Origin: Streptomyces sp. NBC_00461
GTDB taxonomy: Bacteria; Actinomycetota; Actinomycetes; Streptomycetales; Streptomycetaceae
Assembly: GCF_036013935.1 (NCBI RefSeq)
Contig: NZ_CP107902.1
Location: forward strand, 9,395,001-9,459,000
DNA: 64,000 bases
Reading direction: 5' to 3'
Shown here: positions 16,779 to 25,899 of the stretch, piece after piece
How positions within the stretch are numbered: the first letter of the stretch is position 1
Layout: each line of letters starts with the position of its first letter
Notes under the pieces: model-generated
Told to the model about the DNA's origin: nothing
Database searches by the model: none
Seen by the model: the letters and a program-made list of their open reading frames with translations, nothing else
Position numbers and translations under genes: made by a program

Positions 16779-19369
16779 CGTGTGCCCCCTCTCTCGTCGC
16801 ACCGTTCCCGCAGGGCACTGTGCGCGGCCGCCATCCGGGCCACCGGCACGCGGTGCGCGGAACACGAGACGTAGTCGAGGCCCAGGTCGTCGCAGAACGC
16901 GATCGACTCCGCGTCACCGCCGTGCTCACCGCACACGCCCAGCTTGATGCCGGGCCGTACGCTCCGCGCCCGCTGCGCCGCCAGGTCGATCAGCGCGCCC
17001 ACCCCGTGCGGGTCGAGCCGGGCGAACGGGCTGGCGGTCAGGAACCCGCGCTCCTGGTAGTTGGCGAGCACCTGTCGCTCGACGTCGTCCCGCGAGAATC
17101 CATAGGTGAGCTGGGTGAGGTCGTTGGTGCCGAAGGAGAAGAACTCGGCGTGCTCGGCGAGTTCGCCGGCCAGCAGCGCGGCCCGCGGCGTCTCGATCAT
17201 CGTGCCGAGCCGGTACGGGACCTCCACTCCGGTCCGGGCGGCGACCGCGTCGGCGGCGCCGCGCACGTACGCGGCCGCGGCGGCCAGTTCCTCCGGCAGG
17301 CTGACGAGCGGGATCATCACCTCCAGCTCCGGGCGGACTCCGGTGGCGGCGACATCGGCCCAGGCGGTGAAGAGCGCCTCGGCCTGCGCCGGGTAGAGGC
17401 GCTCGTGCAGCAGCGCCAGCCGCACCCCGCGCAGCCCGAGCATCGGGTTCGCCTCGCGCAGCGCGGCGGCCCGCTGCTCCTCGGCCGCATCCAGGGCCTG
17501 TCCGGGGGCGGGCAGGAACTCGTGCAGCGGGGCGTCCAGCAGGCGCACGGTCACCGGGCGGTTTCCGACCGCCGCCAGCAGGGCCCTGAAGTCGTCGTGC
17601 TGGGCGTGCTCCAGCGCCAGCAGCGCCTCGCCACGGGCCGTAGGGTCGGCGGCCAGGATCACCCGGCGGATCAGCGGCAGCCGCTCGCCGAGGAACTGGT
17701 GCTCCGTACGGCACAGGCCGACACCCTCCGCGCCCAGGGCGACGGCGGTGCTCACCTCCGCGGCCGTGTCGGCGTTGACCCGCACACCCAGCCGGCGCAT
17801 GCCGTCCGCCCACTCCAGCAGGGTGGACAGTTCGGGCGGCGGTCCGGCGACACTGACGCTCAGCGTCCCCGCGTAGACGGCGCCGGTGCGGCCGTCCAGA
17901 GAGACGGGGTCGCCCTCGCGCAGCACCCGGTCCCCGATCCGCACCGTCCCCGCGGCCCGGTCCACGCGCAGCCCCTCGGCGCCGCACACCGCGGGCTTGC
18001 CGGCACCCCGCGCCACCACGGCGGCGTGCGAGGCGATACCGCCGCTGCCGGTCAGCACGGCGACGGAGGCCAGCATCCCGGGGACGTCCGCCGGGTTCGT
18101 CTCGGCAGCCACGAGCACGACCCGACTGCCGTCCGCGGCCAGTTCGAGGGCACGCTCGCTGGACAGCGCGACCGCTCCGGTCGCCGCCCCCGGGGATGCG
18201 GGCAGCCCCCTCACCAGGAGCTCTTCCCTGCCGGTCAGCCGGAGTTGGGGGTGCAGCAGTTCCTGCACCTGCGCGGGCGTGATGCGCCGTACGGCCTCCT
18301 CGTGGCCGAGCGCCCCGTCCCGGGCCAGGTCCGTGGCCAGACACACCGACGCCCGAAGCGGCGGGCGCAGTTGCGCCGAGGCGGCGAGCAGGGAGATCTC
18401 GTCGTCGCGTACCTCGAAGTCGACGGACACCGGCGCGTGCAGATGACGCTCCAGGGTGAGCAGGGAGTGCTCCAGCAGGGCGGTTCCTCCGGCGAGCCGG
18501 TCCAGCGGTTCACCGGTGTGGGGCGGCGGGGCGCTGCGGCGCACCCCACGGAAGAAGGAGCCGTGCGGGGAGAGGCGCCCGGTCTCGGGGTGGCGGCTGA
18601 CCGCCGTGCCGTGACCCGAGTGGTCCGCCGGGCCGATGCGCAGTGCCTGCACGTGCAGGGCGACGGCGAGATCGGCGGGGAGGCGCTGGGCCCGGCGGGA
18701 CCTTCTCGCACGCGGCGAGTCCCATCGGCCGAGGAGGGCGCGGGCGGCCAGCGCGAGCTGCTGCGCCGGGTCGTCGGGGAAGGGCCCGGAACCGTGCTGC
18801 GCCACCAGCGCCAGCAGTGCTTCGACCTGTTCTCGCGGCTCGGGCGTGTCGAGGAGGGCGTCGTCGAGCACCGCACCCGGGACGTCGAGGGCGTACTCGG
18901 CGACCATCCGCACGGTGGCGGCCCACACCTCGTGCAGCGCCTCCGCGCGACCGATGACGGCGCACAGGTCGCCCGCATTGCCGGGCGTCACGCCGAGGCA
19001 CGCAAGGTCGGGCGGCAGCCCGGCGATCTCGGTCGGAGCGCTCGCCGACAGGCGCAGCAGCAGCGGCCGGGTCGGGTCGCCGATCCGCCGTCCCGAGAGC
19101 TGTTCGACCAGATCGACGGCGGATCTCGCGGTGTCGGGTTCGCACAGGGACACGGAGGCGCCGGCGGGCACGGTGAGGCCCGGCACTACCGGCAGCCCGA
19201 GGGCCACCAGCCGGTCCATCGCCGCACCGTGCGCGCCCAGTTCGCCGGCGTCGAGGCCCCGGATCCGACCCTGCCCGTAGGGCACCAGGCTCCTGCGGGG
19301 AGGCTCGGACGGTGTGCGGGGAGCCTCGGACTGTGCGAGCGGGCCCGCCTCGCGGTCGGTGACGCTCAA
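16775..19369 (-). CDS. Pyruvate,phosphate dikinase-like protein with eroded nucleotide domain
   Basis: This 864-residue protein has three PPDK domains. The phospho-His domain has TGSGGIASHAAVVARG with His448. The C-terminal PEP/pyruvate barrel keeps GLCRTEHQF, LGLRGVRL, GTMIETPRAA, SFGTNDLTQL and the catalytic-Cys GVCGEHGGD. The N-terminal ATP domain is partly eroded: GAHGAAMDRL replaces the GGKG lysine loop and LLAAS replaces the LQTR motif, while GHGTAVSRHPETG and the D-x-E pair (VDFEV) persist. The start is read as TTG, overlapping the previous stop (TTGA) with AGGAG upstream. It lies inside an acyl-CoA operon. It may still be a PPDK, or may phosphorylate its His from PEP and serve another acceptor. 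Confidence 0.82.
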   Translation of the reverse strand: MSVTDREAGPLAQSEAPRTPSEPPRRSLVPYGQGRIRGLDAGELGAHGAAMDRLVALGLPVVPGLTVPAGASVSLCEPDTARSAVDLVEQLSGRRIGDPTRPLLLRLSASAPTEIAGLPPDLACLGVTPGNAGDLCAVIGRAEALHEVWAATVRMVAEYALDVPGAVLDDALLDTPEPREQVEALLALVAQHGSGPFPDDPAQQLALAARALLGRWDSPRARRSRRAQRLPADLAVALHVQALRIGPADHSGHGTAVSRHPETGRLSPHGSFFRGVRRSAPPPHTGEPLDRLAGGTALLEHSLLTLERHLHAPVSVDFEVRDDEISLLAASAQLRPPLRASVCLATDLARDGALGHEEAVRRITPAQVQELLHPQLRLTGREELLVRGLPASPGAATGAVALSSERALELAADGSRVVLVAAETNPADVPGMLASVAVLTGSGGIASHAAVVARGAGKPAVCGAEGLRVDRAAGTVRIGDRVLREGDPVSLDGRTGAVYAGTLSVSVAGPPPELSTLLEWADGMRRLGVRVNADTAAEVSTAVALGAEGVGLCRTEHQFLGERLPLIRRVILAADPTARGEALLALEHAQHDDFRALLAAVGNRPVTVRLLDAPLHEFLPAPGQALDAAEEQRAAALREANPMLGLRGVRLALLHERLYPAQAEALFTAWADVAATGVRPELEVMIPLVSLPEELAAAAAYVRGAADAVAARTGVEVPYRLGTMIETPRAALLAGELAEHAEFFSFGTNDLTQLTYGFSRDDVERQVLANYQERGFLTASPFARLDPHGVGALIDLAAQRARSVRPGIKLGVCGEHGGDAESIAFCDDLGLDYVSCSAHRVPVARMAAAHSALRERCDERGGTR

Positions 19370-19998
19370 CCTCGGCTCCTTGTGACCAGCTCTTCTTCGC
19401 GGGCCTCGTCCTGGGCCCGGCTGATGCCCAGCACCAGCAGCAGCTCCTGGTGCAACCGCATCCACACGGTGTGGTACGAGTCGCACAGCGGCGAGGCGAG
19501 CCACCCGAGCGCGCCTTCGTCGAAGCGGTCGAGGGCTTCCTCAAGGGCCGTCAGGTACCGCCCGCTGCCCGCCAGCACCCGCTCCAGCCTGCGCAGCACG
19601 GGCTGGATGGCCTCGTGCACGTCTTCCAGCGACTCGCGCACCTCGGCGTCGTAGCCGCTGTCGGAGTGGTCGTTGGCGGTTCCGTCGGGGCGGCACTGCC
19701 AGGCCGTGCACACGTCGCGGATCTTCCGGTTGACCGGCAGGAAGGCTTCGTACGCCGCGGTGATCCGCTCCTCCTGCTCGGATCCGGCGGCAACTCGCAG
19801 GATCCGCGAGGCGGCGGCCTTGGCACGCTCGGTCGGCAGCACCACCGGCCCCTTCACCATCGCCAGCCCCGCGTCGACCAGGGGGCGGTGCTCGGACTCG
19901 GGCCGGCCGCGCCACATGCCACGCAGAACGAGGTCGACCACGGCTTCGGTGAGGGTCTCGTCGGGAGCGTCCGGAAGGTCCACGGCAGCAGATTGCAT
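19366..19998 (-). CDS. Helical protein of unknown function coupled to the PPDK-like gene
   Basis: This 210-residue soluble, mostly helical protein has no signal peptide. The N-terminal 70 residues (VVDLVLRGMWRGRP, then LAMVKGPVVLPTERAKAAAS) look like a winged-helix-type segment. The rest is long helices (LEDVHEAIQPVLRRLERVLA, then TVWMRLHQELLLVLGISRAQ). Its stop overlaps the TTG start of the PPDK-like gene, so the two proteins are probably made in equal amounts. From memory, small conserved genes also sit beside ppdK in mycobacteria, which should be checked. A regulatory or adaptor role for the dikinase is inferred. ATG at 19998 fits the AAAAGG site. Confidence 0.72.
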   Translation of the reverse strand: MQSAAVDLPDAPDETLTEAVVDLVLRGMWRGRPESEHRPLVDAGLAMVKGPVVLPTERAKAAASRILRVAAGSEQEERITAAYEAFLPVNRKIRDVCTAWQCRPDGTANDHSDSGYDAEVRESLEDVHEAIQPVLRRLERVLAGSGRYLTALEEALDRFDEGALGWLASPLCDSYHTVWMRLHQELLLVLGISRAQDEAREEELVTRSRG

Positions 19999-20092
19999 CG
20001 CCACACCTTTTCCCCGGTTCAGTGGTGACCGGTTCCTCGGTTCTGTGTTGCCCGGAGGTTACGCTCCGGGCGGGGTGTTAGTGAAGAGGGAT

Positions 20093-20929
20093 TCAAGAAA
20101 CACTTTCGGGTTCCCGGGCCCCGGTCCCGCTGTCGCCCGCCTTCGAGCGGCCCCGGGCGGCGAGGAACGACGCCATGCGGTCCTGTGCCTCCTCGCCGTC
20201 CGCCAGCAAGGCGATCAGTCGCGCCTCTTCGGCGAGATGACGGCGCAGCTCTTCACCGGCGCCGGCGCGCAGCAGACCCTTCGCGGCGCGCAGCGCGTCA
20301 CCGGCGCCGGCGGCCAGACCGGCGGCGGTCCGGTGCGCCGCGTCGTCCAGTTGCTCGTCGTTCACGGACCGGGAGACCAGGCCCAACCGTTCGGCGTCGT
20401 CGCCGGTCAGGACCCGGTTGGTGAGGATCAGGTCCGCCGCCAGGCGGGGACCCGCCAGACGCGGCAGGAACCACGAGGCCCCGCAGTCCGGAGTGAGCCC
20501 GATCGCCGTGTACGCCAGCCGGAAGCGCGCGGACCGCGCCGCCAGGACGATGTCACCCACCAGGGCGAGACCGATCCCGCCGCCCGCGGCCGCGCCGCGC
20601 ACGGCGGTCACCACGGGCACCGGCAGGTCGTGCAGAGCCTGTATCGCGGCGTGCGCGGCGGTCGCCACGGCGCGCACATAGGCGCCGGTCTCCGTGCCGC
20701 GACCGGCGAATGCGCGCAGGTCACCGCCCACGCAGAAGCTGCCGCCCGCCGCCCGCAGCAGGACCGCACCACCTGGGTCCGCCGCCACCTCGGCGGTCGT
20801 GTCCCGCAGTGCCTGCGCGGTCCTGAGGTCCAGGGCGTTGCCCCGCCCGGGATCGTCCAGCCTCACCTCCACGACACCGTCGGGGTGGCGCACGATCCGG
20901 ACCGGCTCGGCGCTCGCGGGGAGGCTCAT
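20093..20929 (-). CDS. Enoyl-CoA hydratase/isomerase family protein
   Basis: This 278-residue crotonase-fold protein has the oxyanion-hole region GGSFCVGGDLRAFAG and the second loop AVRGAAAGGGIGLALVGDIVLAA, followed by FRLAYTAIGLTPDCGASWFLPR. The region usually holding the second catalytic Glu reads TPDCG, with Asp in place of Glu, as in isomerase- or hydrolase-type members. It should hydrate or isomerise an enoyl-CoA in the degradative pathway. AGGAG precedes the ATG. It is the first gene of the reverse operon and is divergent from the acyl-CoA dehydrogenase at 21048. Confidence 0.86.
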   Translation of the reverse strand: MSLPASAEPVRIVRHPDGVVEVRLDDPGRGNALDLRTAQALRDTTAEVAADPGGAVLLRAAGGSFCVGGDLRAFAGRGTETGAYVRAVATAAHAAIQALHDLPVPVVTAVRGAAAGGGIGLALVGDIVLAARSARFRLAYTAIGLTPDCGASWFLPRLAGPRLAADLILTNRVLTGDDAERLGLVSRSVNDEQLDDAAHRTAAGLAAGAGDALRAAKGLLRAGAGEELRRHLAEEARLIALLADGEEAQDRMASFLAARGRSKAGDSGTGAREPESVS

Positions 20930-21047
20930 GGCTTTCTCCTGTCGTCTTCCCGTCGCCGGGTGCCTCCCGGCAAGATACTAAAGACGCTGTACAGTTTCTA
21001 GGACGCGGCGGGCGCCGATGCCCGTACGCCTGTCGGCGGGAGGTCCC
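20930..21047. promoter_or_regulatory. Divergent promoter with CTGTACAG palindrome
   Basis: CTGTACAG (20987-20994) sits within a wider imperfect dyad (ACTAAAG ... GTTTCTAG). The flanks read TAGAAACTG on the reverse strand, similar to the TAGAAAGT motif at 7932 and 8489. It is a candidate operator controlling both the long reverse operon and the forward acyl-CoA dehydrogenase. Confidence 0.45.
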
Positions 21048-22268
21048 GTGCCCATCCAGTTCGATGTAGATCCGCCTGTTGCCCAACTCGCCGCGTCCAC
21101 CGCCGAGTTCGTACGCGATGTGGTGATCCCGGCCGAGCGCGAGTGCGGCGGGTCCGTGCACGACGCTCCCGAGGCCCTGCGGGAAGCCCTGCAGAAAGGT
21201 GCGCGTGAGGCGGGTGTGTTCGCTCCCCATGTGCCGACGCGGTGGGGCGGCCACGGGCTCGACCTGCGCGGGCAGGCGGTGGTGTTCGAAGCCGCGGGCT
21301 ACTCGCTGCTCGGACCACTGGCGCTGAACTGCGCGGCCCCGGACGAGGGCAACATGCACCTGCTGGAGAAGGTGGCCACCGAAGAGCAGAAGCAGAAGTA
21401 CCTGCGGCCGCTCGCCGCGGGCGAGACACGATCCTGCTTCGCCATGACCGAACCGGCGCCCGGGGCGGGTGCCGATCCCCGCTCCTTGCGGACCACCGCG
21501 ACCCGGGTCCCCGGTGGCTGGCGCATCGACGGCCGCAAATGGTTCATCACCGGGGCCGACGGGGCCGGCTTCGCCATCGTCATGGCCCGCACCTCCGGCA
21601 GTCCCGGCGACCCGGGTGGCGCCACCATGTTCCTGGTCGACGCCGACACCCCCGGCATGCGCATCGTCCGGACCATCGAGACGCTGGACGAGTCGCTCTT
21701 CGCGGGGCACAGCGAGATCGTCTTCGAGGGGTGCGTGGTGGGGGAGGAGCAGGTGCTCGGCGCGGTGGACCGCGGTTTCGACGGCGCCCAGGTCCGGCTC
21801 GGTCCCGCCCGGCTGACCCACTGCATGCGCTGGCTGGGAGCCGCGCGCCGCGCCCAGGAGGTGGCACTGGAGAGGGCGGGCAGCCGGACCGCGTTCGGCT
21901 CGGTGCTGGGGGACCTCGGCATGGTCCAGCAGATGCTGGCCGACTCCGAGATCGACATCGAGGCGAGCCGCGCGCTGATCCTGCGTACCGCCTGGGAGTT
22001 GGACACCGGCTCCGCCGCCGCCGTGCAACTCACCTCCGTGTCGAAGACTTTCGTGGCGGAGGCGGTGAACCGGGTGGTGGACCGGGCGGTGCAGATCTGC
22101 GGAGCGCTCGGTATCTCGGCAGCCGACGCCCCGCTGGCCCGTCTGCTCAGGGAGGTGCGGCCGTTCCGGATCTACGACGGCCCTTCGGAGACGCACCGTT
22201 TCGCCATTGCGCGCCGCGCGGTGCGGCCCTACCGACAGCCGCGAACCGGTGCCGCCGACGGCTCATGA
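21048..22268 (+). CDS. Acyl-CoA dehydrogenase, long form (ACAD10/11-like)
   Basis: This 406-residue flavoenzyme has the FAD/substrate motifs CFAMTEPAPGAGADPRSL, DGRKWFITGADGAGFAIVM and the C-terminal RIYDGPSETHRFAIARR. The last motif is typical of acyl-CoA dehydrogenases related to ACAD10/11 and of long branched substrates. It should introduce the alpha,beta double bond that feeds the hydratase. GTG at 21048 is preferred, since GGGAGG lies just upstream; ATG at 21018 has no ribosome site. It is divergent from the reverse operon and ends the catabolic island. Confidence 0.87.
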   Translation: MPIQFDVDPPVAQLAASTAEFVRDVVIPAERECGGSVHDAPEALREALQKGAREAGVFAPHVPTRWGGHGLDLRGQAVVFEAAGYSLLGPLALNCAAPDEGNMHLLEKVATEEQKQKYLRPLAAGETRSCFAMTEPAPGAGADPRSLRTTATRVPGGWRIDGRKWFITGADGAGFAIVMARTSGSPGDPGGATMFLVDADTPGMRIVRTIETLDESLFAGHSEIVFEGCVVGEEQVLGAVDRGFDGAQVRLGPARLTHCMRWLGAARRAQEVALERAGSRTAFGSVLGDLGMVQQMLADSEIDIEASRALILRTAWELDTGSAAAVQLTSVSKTFVAEAVNRVVDRAVQICGALGISAADAPLARLLREVRPFRIYDGPSETHRFAIARRAVRPYRQPRTGAADGS

Positions 22269-22417
22269 CGGCGTCGCCGTGGGAGGCGTTCCGGGCCCGT
22301 CCCGCCCGGGATCCACGGGTCAGGCGATGTCCCGTCGCGCAGCCCGGACGTATATCGCGTGGCTCTGTGCGCCGGACGGGTCGTCGACTGCTCGCGACTA
22401 CGTAGGCTGTGAAGCCG

Positions 22418-22708
22418 TGAGTCGGCGCGGTTCGGTGGCGGTGCTGCTCTGGTGCTGACTTTCAGGCTGCCCGGGAGGCAAATCCGCAGGTCCTAGCTCC
22501 GATCGGATGAGTCGTCGCACCACTCGATGGTGATGCCGATGAGGCTGGCGGCGACGATGCGCTTGAGGCTGGCGGGGGATGGAGGAGCGGATGATGCTGC
22601 GGAGGCCATGTGCGCCACTTCCCCGTGTGCGGTGGGGACGGTACGTGTTCGTACACGGTAGGAATCTGCAGGTCAGAGGCACATGTGGTGGGACTGCATA
22701 GTTCGAGG
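22418..22708. repeat. Direct repeat copy 1 (about 290 bp, MHS-transporter 5' remnant)
   Basis: This block is clearly similar to 43947-44237 in the same orientation, with a few indels. Both copies contain the promoter, a GTGTNCGNACAC-type palindrome (here GTGTTCGTACAC, 22645-22656), the ribosome site and the first 30 or so codons of a transporter gene on the reverse strand. They also share the sequence beyond the premature stop, so the truncation predates the duplication. The remainder of 22269-22997 holds no other gene I can support. Confidence 0.75.
22493..22609 (-). pseudogene. Truncated 5' end of an MHS-family (MFS) transporter gene, copy 1
   Basis: The 38-residue reading frame contains LKRIVAASLIGITIEW, the N-terminal cytoplasmic helix and first transmembrane start of metabolite:H+ symporters (family signature IEWYDF). 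The frame then breaks: WCDDSSDRS and a stop. A GGGGAAG ribosome site lies nine bases upstream. A full transporter of this family has about 430 residues and 12 membrane segments, so this is a remnant unless the short peptide has been retained for another purpose. Confidence 0.75.
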
Positions 22709-22997
22709 GCGGAGTGTGCGCGTTGTCCCCATGCCAGTGCTTGGACGACCACCCTGGGGGCTGGCGGAACAGGCCCTATCTGTTGCGTAATTCGGGTTGA
22801 TCGAGCGGGGGAGAGTGCTGACTCCCGTGCTGGTTTGGTCGGCCGGCCGAGCCGGCCAGGGGCTGCGTCGTAAGCGTCAGGGCCTGCACGTCCGGCGTCC
22901 AGAACTGCCTGGAAAGGAGTCACGGATATCTCGTGCGGGCGGGCGTGGGCCAATCGCTCCCTCGTGAGGCGCCCTGTCGAGCCGTGGGCGGGGTATT

Positions 22998-23660
22998 TCA
23001 GCCGGGCGGTGCCGACAGATGGATCAGGATGCCGCACACCTCGTCCACGATCTCCCGGGCCTCCGTCTCGTCCCCGCAGTCGCCCAGCTCGCGCGCCGCC
23101 CCTCCGATGACGGTGGTCAGTACGCTCACCCGGACCCGGCCGGCGCGTCGCCGCTCGTCCACCTCCAGGAGCCGGGCGTTGCGCCGTACCCACGCGCGGT
23201 CCCACTGGCGACGCAGCGCGTCGAAACCCGCCGGGCCGTCGTCCTGCACGAGGAGTCTGCCGAGCCGCCGGTTGTCCCAGGCGCCCTCCAGGTAGGCCCT
23301 GGATCCCGCCACGAAGAGGGCGACGGGGTCGTCCACGCCACGGGCGCGCTCGGCGGTCAGCGTGGCCGCGGTCCGGCGCTCCTGCTCCTCCCGGAACTCC
23401 TCCCAGAGGGCGAGGTAAAGCCCTCGCTTTCCCCCGTAGTGCTGGAAGAGGCTGCCCACCGGGACGCCGGAGCGTGCCGCGATCTCGGTGAGGCCGGCGT
23501 CGGTGTAACCGCGCTCGGCGAACACCCCCAGCGCGGCGTCCAGCAGCGCACGCCGGAACGAGCGGTCCTGACCGGCGTCGCCCTCCGGCGGGCCCATGCC
23601 TTGCCCTTCCGGCAGCTGACGCGCCGCCTCGGCCCCGGCGGGCTCCACGATGCCGCTCAC
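22998..23660 (-). CDS. TetR-family regulator
   Basis: This 220-residue regulator has the HTH segment LTEIAARSGVPVGSLFQHYGG and a helical C-terminal domain ending in VDEVCGILIHL. The GTG start overlaps the stop of the PucR-like gene (GTGA), so the two regulators are co-expressed. An internal ATG would remove about 20 disordered residues. It is divergent, with its partner, from the Liv-type transporter and is a candidate regulator of it. Confidence 0.83.
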   Translation of the reverse strand: MSGIVEPAGAEAARQLPEGQGMGPPEGDAGQDRSFRRALLDAALGVFAERGYTDAGLTEIAARSGVPVGSLFQHYGGKRGLYLALWEEFREEQERRTAATLTAERARGVDDPVALFVAGSRAYLEGAWDNRRLGRLLVQDDGPAGFDALRRQWDRAWVRRNARLLEVDERRRAGRVRVSVLTTVIGGAARELGDCGDETEAREIVDEVCGILIHLSAPPG

Positions 23661-24952
23661 TGACGATCCCCGCCTTCTCCGGCCCCGTCGCGGATGGCGA
23701 GGGCGACCAACAGTTCCAGGAGGTCGGCGATCCGGCGCGGATTGCGGCCGGTGCGTTCCTCGATCCGGCGCAGCCGGTAGTGCGCCGTGTTGTGGTGCAC
23801 CCGCAGCCGGTCGGCGGCCAGCCGCAGGTTGAGATCGGCCTCTGCGAAGGTCCGGATGGTGGCGGCCAGCGTGTCGCCGCGTCTACGGTCCTCCTCCAGC
23901 AGCACACGCACGCGGGGATCGACCAGCTGGCGGGCGAGGCCGTCGGCCCGCAGCGCCAGGTAGTCGAAGGGGGACAGGCGCGGCAGCGCCGCCACCCCGC
24001 CCCCGCTCGGCACCAGGTCGAGGACGGCCCGCGCCTCCGCGTAGGCGCGCGGCAGTTCGGACGCGCCCAGTGCGACCGTGCTGATGCCCATGGAGAGCAT
24101 GGTTCCCTCCCGCGCGAGCCGCCGCTGCACGGCCTCGAAGTGGGCGCATATGTCCTCCGCGTTCATGCCGGCCCGGACCACGGGCACGGCCACCACCTCG
24201 CCGTGCCGCACGACGACCAGGGTTCTGCCGGCCCAGGGCCCGGCGATGCTGATCGACGCGCTGGTGGCGTACCCGCTCTCGGCCGAGGTGAGGTCCCCGG
24301 TGCGGGTGTCGTCGACGCACACCGCCACGACGGCCATCATCGGCGAGCGCGGTCCGATGCCGTACGCCTGCGCCGCGGCGGACAGCGGACCGCGCGTCGG
24401 CGCCATGCCGGCCAGGAGCTGGTCCAGCAGGTCCCGGCGCTCCCGGTCCGCGTCCGCCACCACGTGCTGCTGGTACTCGACGTATGCCTGCGCGGCATGG
24501 GTGCTGGCGTAGTCGACGTACCGCATCAGCGGTGTGACGAGGGACAAAGCGGCCTGCTGGGCCTCGGCGGACGTGCCCGCGCAGTCCAGTAGCGCGTCCC
24601 ACAGCACCTGCCTTCCGACTCGGAAGGCACTGATCCAGTCCTCCAGGGCGAACCCCGCGCGGGCTCTGCGCATCGCCGCCCCGCGGCTGAACACGAGGTC
24701 TTCGGGGGCGATGTCCCGGTCGCCGGCCAGCGCCGCCAACTGCATCCGGTAGTGCTCGAGCACCTGATCCCGTACGTCGTGGAAGAACCGCTCGTCCTGC
24801 AGCGCGTACGACGGGATCTCCGCGCGCATCACCTCGACGGCGGTCTCCGCCACCTCCTCGATCCGGTCGTGGACGGCGTGCAGGATCCGCCGGCGCTCGC
24901 GGCGGAGCGGTTCGGAGAGTCTGGGGATGCCCAGGGCGGGACCGCGCGGCAT
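23657..24952 (-). CDS. PucR/CdaR-type transcriptional regulator
   Basis: This 431-residue regulator ends in the PucR-type helix-turn-helix: FAEADLNLRLAADRLRVHHN followed by TAHYRLRRIEERTGRNP. The N-terminal and middle regions are helical (RsbRD-like) and GGDEF-like, as in CdaR/PucR activators from actinomycetes that respond to catabolic substrates. It is divergent from the LivGFHMK operon with 188 bases between starts, so it probably activates transporter synthesis when the substrate is present. The ATG is the first in-frame start giving a normal N-terminus; its ribosome site is weak. Confidence 0.85.
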   Translation of the reverse strand: MPRGPALGIPRLSEPLRRERRRILHAVHDRIEEVAETAVEVMRAEIPSYALQDERFFHDVRDQVLEHYRMQLAALAGDRDIAPEDLVFSRGAAMRRARAGFALEDWISAFRVGRQVLWDALLDCAGTSAEAQQAALSLVTPLMRYVDYASTHAAQAYVEYQQHVVADADRERRDLLDQLLAGMAPTRGPLSAAAQAYGIGPRSPMMAVVAVCVDDTRTGDLTSAESGYATSASISIAGPWAGRTLVVVRHGEVVAVPVVRAGMNAEDICAHFEAVQRRLAREGTMLSMGISTVALGASELPRAYAEARAVLDLVPSGGGVAALPRLSPFDYLALRADGLARQLVDPRVRVLLEEDRRRGDTLAATIRTFAEADLNLRLAADRLRVHHNTAHYRLRRIEERTGRNPRRIADLLELLVALAIRDGAGEGGDRQ

Positions 24953-25140
24953 GGCGCCGATGGTCGCCGCCCGACTCGTGCTCCGTCAACAGGCTCGGGG
25001 TGAGACATCTGCGGGAACCTGTGCGCCGCGCACAGGTAGCCGACCGAGAAGTTGGGTGCTCACACCCAATGTGCGCCCCGAACACCCCCACCTACTGTGA
25101 CGCTCGCCCACCCCCCAGCACGTCGGAAAGGGCGTCACTC
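24953..25140. promoter_or_regulatory. Divergent promoter region, PucR-like regulator / ABC transporter
   Basis: These 188 bases separate the regulator and the transporter operon. TGGGTGCTCACACCCA (25053-25068) is an imperfect dyad and GTTGGGTG/CACCCAAT repeats surround it. It is a reasonable activator-binding site. The transporter ribosome site GGAAAGGG lies at 25125-25132. Confidence 0.4.
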
Positions 25141-25899
25141 ATGCTCGCGGTCGACGGTATCAGCGTGCGTTTCGGCGGGATCACGGCTCTGGACGGCGTC
25201 GGGTTCACCGTCGAGCCGGGCACCGCCGTAGGGCTCATCGGGCCCAATGGAGCCGGCAAGACCACCTTGTTCAACTGCCTCACCAGGCGCTGCACCCCCG
25301 ATGCGGGATCGGTGCGGTTCGAGGGTGAGGACCTGCTCGCCCTTCCGCCGCACGCCGTGGCCGGGCGCGGCATCGCCCGCACCTTCCAGAACCTCGGCCT
25401 GTTCCCGCGGCTCACGGTTCGGGAGAACGTCATGGTCGGCGCCCACAGCCGGGGGCGCGCCGGACACCTCGCCGCGGCGCTCCGGCTGCCCCGCGTACGG
25501 CGAGAGGAGAGGGAACTATGTGACCAGGCGGATGACCTGCTACGGCGCCTCGGCCTGGCGGACATCGCAGACCACCCCGCCTCCGGGCTGCCGTTCGGCA
25601 CGCTCAAACGCGTCGAACTCGCCAGGGCCCTCGCGGTACGGCCGCGGCTGCTGTTGCTCGACGAACCCGTCAACGGGCTCAGCCACGGCGAGGTCGACCA
25701 ATTCGCGGATCTGGTCCGGTCGGTGCGCCAGGACTTCGACCTCACCCTCGTGGTGGTCGAACACCACATGGGCTTCGTGATGGGCCTGTGCGACAAGGTG
25801 GTCTGTCTCGACTTCGGCCGCAAGATCGCCGAGGGCTCGTCCGAGGAGATCCAGCGCGACGCGGCGGTCATCGAGGCCTACCTGGGGGTGCCCGCATGA
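25141..25899 (+). CDS. Branched-chain-amino-acid-type ABC transporter ATPase (LivG-like)
   Basis: This 252-residue ATPase has Walker A GPNGAGKTT, the Q-loop FQNLGLF, the signature LPFGTLKRVELARAL, Walker B LLLLDEP and the His switch VVVEHHM. The RTFQNLGLF and LKRVE versions are typical of LivG-type subunits. It energises import together with the LivF-like protein. The stop overlaps the next start (ATGA). It is the first gene of a five-gene operon. Confidence 0.88.
   Translation: MLAVDGISVRFGGITALDGVGFTVEPGTAVGLIGPNGAGKTTLFNCLTRRCTPDAGSVRFEGEDLLALPPHAVAGRGIARTFQNLGLFPRLTVRENVMVGAHSRGRAGHLAAALRLPRVRREERELCDQADDLLRRLGLADIADHPASGLPFGTLKRVELARALAVRPRLLLLDEPVNGLSHGEVDQFADLVRSVRQDFDLTLVVVEHHMGFVMGLCDKVVCLDFGRKIAEGSSEEIQRDAAVIEAYLGVPA

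Noticed and set aside
22265..22405. Short forward frame after the acyl-CoA dehydrogenase
   Set aside because: No family resemblance, no ribosome site; it overlaps the start of the non-coding scar.
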